The notes below the pieces were generated by a model. That model made no database searches. It saw only the letters and a list, made by a program, of their open reading frames with translations, and was not told where the DNA came from. DNA of 20,985 nt from Sulfurimonas sp. (GTDB taxonomy: Bacteria; Campylobacterota; Campylobacteria; Campylobacterales; Sulfurimonadaceae). A program made the translations under genes and the position numbers. Shown piece by piece: positions 14,282-20,043 of the stretch (the stretch's first letter is position 1; the number at the start of each line of letters is the position of its first letter). Location: contig NZ_JALNZY010000030.1 of NCBI RefSeq assembly GCF_023229105.1, positions 1-20,985 of the forward strand. The letters are read 5' to 3'.

Positions 14282-14604
14282 TGTTACAAAACAGCGTCTG
14301 GAGACAGTATAACAGTGAAAATAATTTTAGGGAGATGTTGGTTAAATTTTCTAAACTGAATTTAGTAGATATTATAGAAGATGACAAAGCTCTTTACGGA
14401 GTGCTTAAAGCAAAACTTACAAAAAAAGAGCTAAGACTTTTTGCTATGGATAGTGCAGGAGTAAGCGATGATGAGATAAAAGCTGAATTTTCTTATGATG
14501 ATGACGAGCTAGAAAAGGTCAAATTTAAGCTTTACAAAAAGCTAAAACAGGACAAAGTACGTTTAGATTTTAGAGCAACTGATGCATATTCTGAAGATAT
14601 CTAA
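14281..14604 (+). CDS. Small acidic protein with a sigma-70 region 4-like HTH segment
   Basis: I do not recognise this 107-residue protein as a named family. The ATG at 14281 overlaps the serB stop by one base. A longer in-frame reading from 14200 lies wholly inside serB and is not used. Residues about 43-92 (LTKKELRLFAMDSAGVSDDE onward, ending in KLYKKLKQDK) resemble the helix pattern of sigma-70 region 4 or LuxR-like helix-turn-helix domains: a Leu-Thr-x-x-Glu start, a Gly-Val-Ser-Asp-Asp-Glu-Ile turn, and a basic last helix. The turn is followed by a run of acidic residues (YDDDELEK), which is unusual for a DNA recognition helix. It may be a DNA-binding or an RNA-polymerase-contacting protein; the call is tentative. 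It is convergent with the OmpA-like gene, 22 bases away. Confidence 0.7.
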   Translation: MLQNSVWRQYNSENNFREMLVKFSKLNLVDIIEDDKALYGVLKAKLTKKELRLFAMDSAGVSDDEIKAEFSYDDDELEKVKFKLYKKLKQDKVRLDFRATDAYSEDI

Positions 14605-14618
14605 AACTTAGTATAAAG

Positions 14619-14637
14619 TTGAGATCTTAATTCTCAA
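14619..14637. terminator. Weak bidirectional hairpin between convergent genes
   Basis: TTGAGA (14619-14624) and TCTCAA (14632-14637) form a six-base-pair stem with a seven-base loop. It lies between the convergent ends of the serB-linked small gene and the OmpA-like gene and covers the stop codon of the latter. No long U-run follows on either strand, so any terminator function would be weak. Confidence 0.3.
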
Positions 14638-16342
14638 AGAGGATTATCTTAAATGAAACTCTTCTTGATCTCTCTTTTTCTTCAACCTCATTTAACATGA
14701 TTTTTTTAGAAAAACTTAGTCCACTTCCTTTTAGTACCTCTGCTAGCCATTTTTTTGTTTTCTCATCTTGGTTATTAAATATATGACTAAGCGTTGCAAA
14801 TGAGCGTTTCATAGATAAGTCCTCATTATTTAAATAACCGCTTGAAAAGTCATTTTTGCCCCATTCGCTTGAGGTGTGACCGTTGATTTCCACCGTTTTT
14901 ATATTCTCTTTGTTTTTATATAAAAATGTTAAAAGTTTTTTGCCAAAGAGATCTAAAAACTTCTTTTGAGGGTTTGTCAATATATATTCACCAATCTTGA
15001 AATAGAGACTTTCATCATTAAATCTTATAGATAAATCCTCTTTTATAGATATTTTATTTGCTTGAATCTCCTCCTTAAAGAGGTCCAAAAGTTGCGCATA
15101 AAAAGTTGTTACACTATTTGATATTTGCGATATTGTGAGATCTCGGTTTAGTTTTAATAGCCACATGTTTGTCTCTTGAGACTCTTTTTGTGTATAGACT
15201 CCGGCAACTGCGATTTGAGAGTTGTGAAGTATGCTAAGAGCACTGAAGGAGTCATTCTCATTGGAGCCGTAATGCTCCTGAGAGAGCATTGAAAATTTGC
15301 TATCAAGCAGCATGGCTAGCCCGTCGGTATCATAATTGTCTTGTACAAAGCCGACCCCGATAATCTTACCGTCTAAAGACTCTTTGATATCTTTCAGCAC
15401 GCTGGGGTAAGTTGTGTTAAGCGTTTTATCTAGCAGGATATTTTTATGTAAATCAATCTTTAAGAGTCTAATCTGCTCTTTATTTACCTCATCTTTTTGA
15501 GAAAGTGATACTGCAAAATTGTTATCTCTTAATTTTATAATTTTATAGGGAGTTGCTTTTTTTTCATTTATATACTCTTGGAGCCAAATTTTGTCCCCAT
15601 TCTGTGTAACTCGCATAAGGGTTATGCCAGTTTGCATGTTGCTGTTTTTTTTGCCTAGGACTATAAGCGAACCATCAGCTGCTTCTGCAGCATCAACTCC
15701 TGCATCATCATCATAAGAACCGTACTTTTTACTCCACAACATTGTGCCGTTGCCTGAAAACCTAGCTAAATAGACATCATTTAACGCAAAGCCATTTTCA
15801 AAAATATTATGATTTGCTCGTGTAGCCATAGCGGAACCTATTGCTAAAATTCCGCCATCACGCAGCAGAATAATTTTGTTCATTCTGCTTTGGTTTAAAG
15901 TTCCAAACTGCTTTGTAAATATTTTATTACCGCTAGAGTCTATTTTTATCAGCAGCAAAGAGCCATCAAGAGTATAACCCCCAATTAAATAGCCGTTTTG
16001 AGGCGTTTTTACAATTCCAATGGGTTCATTAAATTTCTCAAGATTCATAGATTTTCTAAGTAAAATATCTGCATATTTATCTACTTTGACAAGGTGTATC
16101 TGTGAGCCGTGAGCATTTGATAAAGAGGAGAGATAATCAAAAGCATTTGTATAAGTTTTAGAGCTTTGGGATGGCTCCTGTTTGTACTCTTTGATAAAGC
16201 CGACTGCACTGATAGAACGGTCATAATCCTCGGTTACATCAACTAGAGCATTATTGAATTTTTCATCTATTATGATTGAAAAATCTGCTGTTTTTGCATA
16301 CATGAAAGAAGTTAGTAAGATAATAGTCAGTATATAGTGCAT
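14627..16342 (-). CDS. Exported protein with beta-propeller-like repeats and OmpA-type C-terminal domain
   Basis: The 571-residue protein starts with a probable signal peptide (MHYILTIILLTSFMYA, cleaved near residue 16). Residues about 95-400 contain five or more similar segments of the form GGYTLDGSLLLIKIDSSGNK, LARFSGNGTMLWSKKYGS, LMRVTQNGDKIWLQEYI and LLKLNRDLTISQ, alternating with short strands that end in a local G. This is the pattern of a beta-propeller made of roughly 50-residue blades. Residues about 437-571 form an OmpA/Pal-type peptidoglycan-binding domain with VEINGHTSSEWG (484-495), NNEDLSMKRSFATL, and a terminal RSRRVSFKII. The protein is therefore likely periplasmic or in the outer membrane and anchored to peptidoglycan. 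The ribosome-binding site is weak. The gene is monocistronic and its partner and substrate are unknown. Confidence 0.75.
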   Translation of the reverse strand: MHYILTIILLTSFMYAKTADFSIIIDEKFNNALVDVTEDYDRSISAVGFIKEYKQEPSQSSKTYTNAFDYLSSLSNAHGSQIHLVKVDKYADILLRKSMNLEKFNEPIGIVKTPQNGYLIGGYTLDGSLLLIKIDSSGNKIFTKQFGTLNQSRMNKIILLRDGGILAIGSAMATRANHNIFENGFALNDVYLARFSGNGTMLWSKKYGSYDDDAGVDAAEAADGSLIVLGKKNSNMQTGITLMRVTQNGDKIWLQEYINEKKATPYKIIKLRDNNFAVSLSQKDEVNKEQIRLLKIDLHKNILLDKTLNTTYPSVLKDIKESLDGKIIGVGFVQDNYDTDGLAMLLDSKFSMLSQEHYGSNENDSFSALSILHNSQIAVAGVYTQKESQETNMWLLKLNRDLTISQISNSVTTFYAQLLDLFKEEIQANKISIKEDLSIRFNDESLYFKIGEYILTNPQKKFLDLFGKKLLTFLYKNKENIKTVEINGHTSSEWGKNDFSSGYLNNEDLSMKRSFATLSHIFNNQDEKTKKWLAEVLKGSGLSFSKKIMLNEVEEKERSRRVSFKIILFEN

Positions 16343-16422
16343 GGTACCACTTTTTACTTTTTAGATAGCAAAAAATATTCCTAAATAATATGAGAGTTTA
16401 TTTGTGGGAGAATAGTGTCTAT

Positions 16423-16444
16423 AAAAGGTGGTGCAAAAGCACCA
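16423..16444 (-). terminator. Intrinsic terminator of the rpsF-ssb-rpsR operon
   Basis: On the minus strand TGGTGC and GCACCA form a perfect six-base-pair stem with a TTTT loop (16444-16429), followed by CC and a TTTTAT tail. It begins six bases after the rpsR stop. The U-run is short, so termination may be incomplete. Confidence 0.5.
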
Positions 16445-16450
16445 AAGAAC

Positions 16451-16714
16451 CTATTTTAGGTTCTCAAAAGGTGCAGTTACAACTGTTTTACGAGTTACAG
16501 TATATGGAACTAAAGCTGCAGCTCTAGCTCTTTTTATAACTGTTGAAATCATATCTTGATGACGCTTACAGTTACCTGTTAAACGACGAGGCATGATTTT
16601 ATATCTTTCTGAAAGAGAGAAGCGAAGAGCTCCTACATCTTTATAATCCATGAAGTCAACTTTTGCTTCACAGTACTTACAGTATCTTTTTTTATACTTT
16701 CTTCTTTCTGCCAT
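16451..16714 (-). CDS. rpsR: 30S ribosomal protein S18
   Basis: S18 binds the 30S platform as a heterodimer with S6. The 87-residue protein shows the S18 core VDFMDYKDVGALRFSLSE, the MPRRLTGNCKRHQ block, and IKRARAAALVPYT. It has a CxxC pair (Cys12, Cys15) and a CxxH pair (Cys49, His52), the set of zinc ligands found in the zinc-binding form of S18, which E. coli S18 lacks. AAAGGA precedes the ATG on the minus strand. It is the last gene of the rpsF-ssb-rpsR operon, 27 bases after ssb, and is followed by a terminator hairpin. Confidence 0.97.
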   Translation of the reverse strand: MAERRKYKKRYCKYCEAKVDFMDYKDVGALRFSLSERYKIMPRRLTGNCKRHQDMISTVIKRARAAALVPYTVTRKTVVTAPFENLK

Positions 16715-16741
16715 GGTATTTCCTTTTGTTATCTATTATTT

Positions 16742-17266
16742 CTAAAACGGAATTTCATCTTCATCAATGTCTATCTCGGGAATAGAGCTGCTCTGCGGCA
16801 TCTGCTTATTTTGTGAATAAGAAGATGGCTGCTGTTGTGTGCCGGCAGGTTCACGGTAACTTTGTGGCTGCTGAGAAGCATAACCGCCTTGTTGCGGCGC
16901 TTGACTCTGCCCAGCAGGGTAACCGCCGGCACCTTGGTTTTCACCTTTTGAATCTAGCATCTGCATAGTTTCCACAACAACAGAGTGTTTAGAGCGCTTC
17001 TGTCCGTTTTGATCTACCCATTGATCAAAGTTAAGTCTACCTTCTACTAGGATTTTACTCCCTTTACGAAGGTATTGGTTGGCAATCTCTGCACTTCTTG
17101 CAAAGAATGTAATATCTACAAAGCAAACTTCCTCTTTCTTTTCGCCGTTTACGGTGAATTTACGACTTGTGGCAATTGCCGTATTTGCAATTGCCATTCC
17201 GCCTTGAGAGTATCTAAGTTCTATATCTCTAGTTAAGTTTCCAACCAAAATAACTTTGTTATACAT
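16742..17266 (-). CDS. ssb: Single-stranded DNA-binding protein SSB
   Basis: SSB coats single-stranded DNA in replication, repair and DNA uptake. The 174-residue protein has an N-terminal OB fold (about 1-108) starting MYNKVILVGNLTRDIELRYS and including VDITFFARSAEIANQYLRKG and LVEGRLNFDQW. A linker rich in Gln, Gly, Pro and Ser follows (about 115-163), then the acidic partner-binding tip EIDIDEDEIPF. AAGGA precedes the ATG. Its place between rpsF and rpsR is the classic bacterial arrangement and ties it to ribosomal protein expression. Competence protein DprA, encoded nearby on the other strand, acts on DNA coated by SSB. Confidence 0.97.
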   Translation of the reverse strand: MYNKVILVGNLTRDIELRYSQGGMAIANTAIATSRKFTVNGEKKEEVCFVDITFFARSAEIANQYLRKGSKILVEGRLNFDQWVDQNGQKRSKHSVVVETMQMLDSKGENQGAGGYPAGQSQAPQQGGYASQQPQSYREPAGTQQQPSSYSQNKQMPQSSSIPEIDIDEDEIPF

Positions 17267-17300
17267 GAATTATCCTTATTTATTTAGGCTTTAGCCTTAA

Positions 17301-17741
17301 TTACTCTGCCGACTCTTCAGCTACTTCTTCTACTTCTTCTACTTCTACAGTTTCTGCTTCTGCTTCAACGGTTTCTGTTTTAGCTTCTGCTGCTGGGGAA
17401 GAGGCTTTTTTGTTTGCTTTTAGAACCAGTTGATTCCAAGCTGCAACTTCACGATTTGTATCATACTTGATAGTTACAAAACGAAGAAGGTCTTCATTGA
17501 TACGAAAACGTCTCTCAATTTCACTAATTGCTGAAGGCGCAACTGAATAATAAACAACATGGAAATAACCACGCTCGTTTTTTCCAATTTGATATGCTAA
17601 TTTTCTCATACCCATAGTGTCTCTTGCAGCAATTTCGCCGCCGTTAGAAGTGATGATTTCTTCGATAGCGTTTATGCTAGCTTGAATCTCTTCTGCCGTT
17701 AATGTTGGTTTTACGATTACTAGGTTTTCGTAATTTCTCAT
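17301..17741 (-). CDS. rpsF: 30S ribosomal protein S6 with acidic C-terminal tail
   Basis: S6 pairs with S18 on the 30S platform. The start is the ATG at 17741-17739, giving 146 residues (MRNYENLVIVKPTLTAEE). It is served by AAAGGGAGA at 17759-17751. The frame stays open further upstream to 17840, but those codons belong to the leader RNA and do not resemble S6. The core includes the family blocks GMRKLAYQI, GYFHVVYY and DLLRFVTIKYD. After about residue 112 comes a tail of low complexity: 13 of the last 29 residues (118-146) are Glu, with Val, Ala and Thr. Other bacteria add glutamates to S6 after translation through RimK; here an acidic tail is encoded in the gene. It is the first gene of the rpsF-ssb-rpsR operon. 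Confidence 0.96.
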   Translation of the reverse strand: MRNYENLVIVKPTLTAEEIQASINAIEEIITSNGGEIAARDTMGMRKLAYQIGKNERGYFHVVYYSVAPSAISEIERRFRINEDLLRFVTIKYDTNREVAAWNQLVLKANKKASSPAAEAKTETVEAEAETVEVEEVEEVAEESAE

Positions 17742-17851
17742 AGAGTATAATCTCCCTTTGGTATTTTGCCCATCACTAATGATGTAAGGCTTTTGTTTCC
17801 CTTTCGGATGTGTATATATCGAAAATATAAATCGATACAAAGAGAAAGGAA
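17742..17851 (-). promoter_or_regulatory. Structured rpsF leader, candidate S6:S18 autoregulatory RNA
   Basis: The leader is about 110 bases from the predicted start point to the rpsF ATG. Its 5' end UUUCUCUUUGUAU (17847-17835) can pair with AUACCAAAGGGAGA (17764-17751) through 13 base pairs, two of them G-U, with one bulged C. This buries the whole ribosome-binding site. Enclosed are a hairpin TATCGA/TCGATA (17837-17817, competing for three bases of the long helix), a CCG triplet (17807-17805), and a hairpin GCC-UUA-CAUCA-UUAG-UGAUG-GGC (17790-17768). Known S6:S18 leader RNAs upstream of rpsF present a CCG triplet beside a hairpin and allow feedback repression. The fit is by features seen here, not by alignment to the published consensus. 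Confidence 0.55.
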
Positions 17852-17857
17852 CGCGGG

Positions 17858-17863
17858 ATTATA
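17858..17863 (-). promoter_or_regulatory. -10 box of the rpsF-ssb-rpsR operon
   Basis: On the minus strand TTGTATAATCCCGCG gives a perfect TATAAT with a strongly GC-rich discriminator in otherwise AT-rich DNA. That discriminator type is common at ribosomal promoters under growth-rate control. The start point near 17851 leaves the leader of about 110 bases described above. Confidence 0.65.
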
Positions 17864-17973
17864 CAAAAAATATACTTAAAAAATACAATGCTTAAATTTT
17901 CTTATTTTAAGAGCTTAAGAGCGGCATTATATGTCAAAATGCAATATATAATTTCTATTTTAATTTTTTAGGA

Positions 17974-17979
17974 TATAGT
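17974..17979 (+). promoter_or_regulatory. Possible -10 box of the deacetylase-dprA transcript
   Basis: GGATATAGTTTT contains TATAGT after a T-rich tract, 25 bases before the ATG at 18005, with TGGAGA (17995-18000) as ribosome-binding site. A perfect TATAAT at 17947-17952 is an alternative that would give a longer leader. Confidence 0.35.
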
Positions 17980-18004
17980 TTTATCAATAATTAATGGAGA
18001 AAAT

Positions 18005-19024
18005 ATGTCAAGAAGAAAAAAAACAAGTTCTAAAAAACAATCAAAAATTTTAATATATGCAGTTTGGATTTTAGCTGTTATTGCAGTTTTTCTAGGTTCA
18101 TTTATAGCCGGCTATTATATTGGACATGATAGTGCAAAAAAAGAGATAGTTCAAAAAGCTCAAGCAAAAGAGCAAAAAAAAGCATCAATGCTCAAAAAAC
18201 TCGAAGATATGGATAAAAAAGAGTTAGATATAAATGACAGACTAAAAGAGGTGCTGAAAAAGGATAGCAAGGCTGTTGTAAAAGAGCAGGAGAGTGTCGC
18301 AGAATACGAAGATGCTTCCCATGAGGTTGAGGGGGAAGTCCTTCCAATACCTCCAAAAAGAGAGATAGTAAAAAGCTCTTCAAAACCAAAACTTGCAATT
18401 ATTATAGACGATGTAAGCGTAAGGGCGCAAGTTGATGCTATAAAGAGTCTAAATCTACCCATAACAATGTCTTTTTTACCGCCGAGTAAACATAGACCAA
18501 ACTCTCATACTTTAGCTTCAAAAGAGAGTTTCTACATGGTGCATCTTCCCATGGAAGCAAAAAGCTTTACAAAGGAGGAGCCTTTTACTCTAAAAGTGGA
18601 TGATTCTCAGGAGATAATTACATATAGAATTGCCGAGATAAAAAAGCTTTTTCCTAAAGTAAAATATATAAATAATCATACCGGCAGTAAGTTTACATCA
18701 GATGAAAACGCAGTAAAGAGACTTATATACGCGTTAGATAAGCAAAATATTAACTTTATAGACAGCAGAACTATAGGGAATACAAAGGTCCCTGCTGTTA
18801 TGAAAAACTATGGTAAGAAGTATATATCTAGAGATATTTTTTTAGATCATGAGTTTGATAAAGAGTATGTTAAGGGGCAGATAAAAAAAGCAGTTGCATA
18901 TGCAAAAGCGCATGGAAGTGCCATTGCAATAGGACATCCGCACTCAAATACTATTTTGGCAATTGATGAATCAAAAAAGCTTTTTGCCGATGTTGAGTTA
19001 GTTCTTATAGAGAGATTTTATTGA
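18005..19024 (+). CDS. Divergent polysaccharide deacetylase family protein
   Basis: The 339-residue protein has a basic N-terminus, one membrane helix (about 15-40), a charged coiled-coil-like stretch (43-97), and a periplasmic deacetylase-like domain from about 127. The domain starts PKLAIIIDDVSV (Asp135, Asp136) and has MVHLPMEA (His180), YINNHTGSKF (221-230) and IGHPHSNT (His311, His313). These are the landmarks of the divergent polysaccharide deacetylase family (YibQ-like, formerly DUF610). The true substrate is not known; peptidoglycan or another envelope glycan is the usual guess. TGGAGA precedes the ATG. It is directly followed by dprA, an order also remembered from Campylobacter, though no shared role is established. 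Confidence 0.85.
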   Translation: MSRRKKTSSKKQSKILIYAVWILAVIAVFLGSFIAGYYIGHDSAKKEIVQKAQAKEQKKASMLKKLEDMDKKELDINDRLKEVLKKDSKAVVKEQESVAEYEDASHEVEGEVLPIPPKREIVKSSSKPKLAIIIDDVSVRAQVDAIKSLNLPITMSFLPPSKHRPNSHTLASKESFYMVHLPMEAKSFTKEEPFTLKVDDSQEIITYRIAEIKKLFPKVKYINNHTGSKFTSDENAVKRLIYALDKQNINFIDSRTIGNTKVPAVMKNYGKKYISRDIFLDHEFDKEYVKGQIKKAVAYAKAHGSAIAIGHPHSNTILAIDESKKLFADVELVLIERFY

Positions 19025-19025
19025 G

Positions 19026-19085
19026 ATGCATATAGTTCAAGAGAGAGTTTCTGAACTTTCATCGTTATTGGTAAAATATGATTGA
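19026..19085 (+). other. 19-codon ORF overlapping the dprA start (possible coupling leader)
   Basis: An ATG one base after the deacetylase stop opens a 19-codon frame (MHIVQERVSELSSLLVKYD) that ends in TGA at 19083-19085, just beyond the dprA ATG (19078-19080). dprA itself has no visible ribosome-binding site. Ribosomes finishing this frame would be set down on the dprA start. Chance is not excluded, since an open frame this short arises easily. Confidence 0.25.
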
Positions 19086-19854
19086 AACTATAGACTTTCA
19101 TATTCCAGAGCTTGATGCCATGAAGAGATATCCAAAAGAGATATTTTATATAGGTGCAACAGAACTGCTTACAAGACCAAAGATTTCTATAGTCGGCAGT
19201 CGTAAGCCAAATCAATATGCAAGACAAGTAACATATGAAATCGCATCTAAGTTGTCACAAGCCGGAGTCTGCATAGTCAGCGGCGGTGCTATCGGTGTGG
19301 ATGCTATATGTCATAAGGCTGCCGGAGCAAACAATACTATAATGGTTGCAGGAACGGGGCTTGACAAAAGATATCCGGCAATAAATAAAAATATAATTGA
19401 AGATATGGAAAAAGAGGGATTAGTTCTAAGCCAATTTCAAGCCGGAGTAGCATCTTATAAATATAATTTTCCTCTTCGTAACGAGTTGGTTGTTGCTTTG
19501 GGAGATATCCTCATCGTAACTTATGCAGATATAAATTCGGGAACGATGAGAAGTGTGCAAGATGCTTTGAGAATGAAAAAAGAGATTTATGTATTGCCGC
19601 ATAGAGTTGGTGAGAGCGATGGTACAAACAAGCTTCTCAATAAAGGGCTTGCAAAAGCTATATATGATGTGGATGAGTTTGTTGCAAAGTTTGGAGATAT
19701 TAAGCAAGGTAATATTATAAAGGACAACTTTTTAGAATATTGTAAAACAAATCCAACTTATGATGAAGCTATAGCAAAATTTGCTGCTAAGGTTTTTGAA
19801 TATGAGTTAAATGGAAAAATTACTATAAAAAATGCAAAGATTCAAATTATATAA
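19078..19854 (+). CDS. dprA: DNA-processing protein DprA (Smf)
   Basis: DprA binds incoming single-stranded DNA and loads RecA during natural transformation. The 258-residue protein has the extended Rossmann fold with ISIVGSRKPNQYARQ (36-50), IVSGGAIGVDAICHKAA (66-82), VAGTGLDKRYPAIN (90-103), FPLRNELVVALGD, and LPHRVGESDGTNKLLNKG. The N-terminal SAM-like domain of longer DprA proteins is absent, as in the short Helicobacter type. A C-terminal winged-helix (DML1-like) domain is present at about 205-258, ending FEYELNGKITIKNAKIQ. An in-frame stop at 19072 fixes the start at the ATG at 19078 or later; no clear ribosome-binding site precedes it. The presence of a full DprA suggests that this organism can take up DNA. 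Confidence 0.93.
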   Translation: MIETIDFHIPELDAMKRYPKEIFYIGATELLTRPKISIVGSRKPNQYARQVTYEIASKLSQAGVCIVSGGAIGVDAICHKAAGANNTIMVAGTGLDKRYPAINKNIIEDMEKEGLVLSQFQAGVASYKYNFPLRNELVVALGDILIVTYADINSGTMRSVQDALRMKKEIYVLPHRVGESDGTNKLLNKGLAKAIYDVDEFVAKFGDIKQGNIIKDNFLEYCKTNPTYDEAIAKFAAKVFEYELNGKITIKNAKIQII

Positions 19855-19964
19855 TAGCTAATAATTTTATAGATTAATATATAATCAAAACTCTCATACA
19901 TCTCCAACTAGCAAGATTAAGCCAAAGAACATAACAATCTATTTTATAAGTTAAAGTTATTTAC

Positions 19965-19999
19965 TAATATAGTGTTATTACCAATATATTATTTTTTTT
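19965..19999 (+). terminator. AT-only hairpin with T-run downstream of dprA
   Basis: TAATATA (19965-19971) and TATATTA (19985-19991) form a seven-base-pair stem with a 13-base loop, followed by eight T residues (19992-19999). The stem has no G-C pair, so it would be weak. It lies about 110 bases after dprA and about 45 bases before the next gene, so the T-run may instead belong to that gene's promoter. The rest of the 189-base gap (19855-20043) shows nothing else I can support. Confidence 0.3.
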
Positions 20000-20043
20000 A
20001 AGATACGCTCATATAGGAATCCAGCGAGGTAAAGGATATTAAC

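Noticed and set aside
17286..17297. AGGC-TTTA-GCCT mini hairpin between rpsF and ssb
   Set aside because: The stem has only four pairs and no U-run; too small to call a terminator or processing site.
17322..17348. Minisatellite inside rpsF as a phase-variation switch
   Set aside because: The unit is nine bases, so changes stay in frame and would only alter tail length; reported as a tail feature, not as a switch.
17742..17840. N-terminal extension of S6 (33 codons upstream of the ATG at 17741)
   Set aside because: The codons lie inside the structured leader, have no ribosome-binding site, and do not resemble S6; the ATG at 17741 has a strong AAAGGGAGA.
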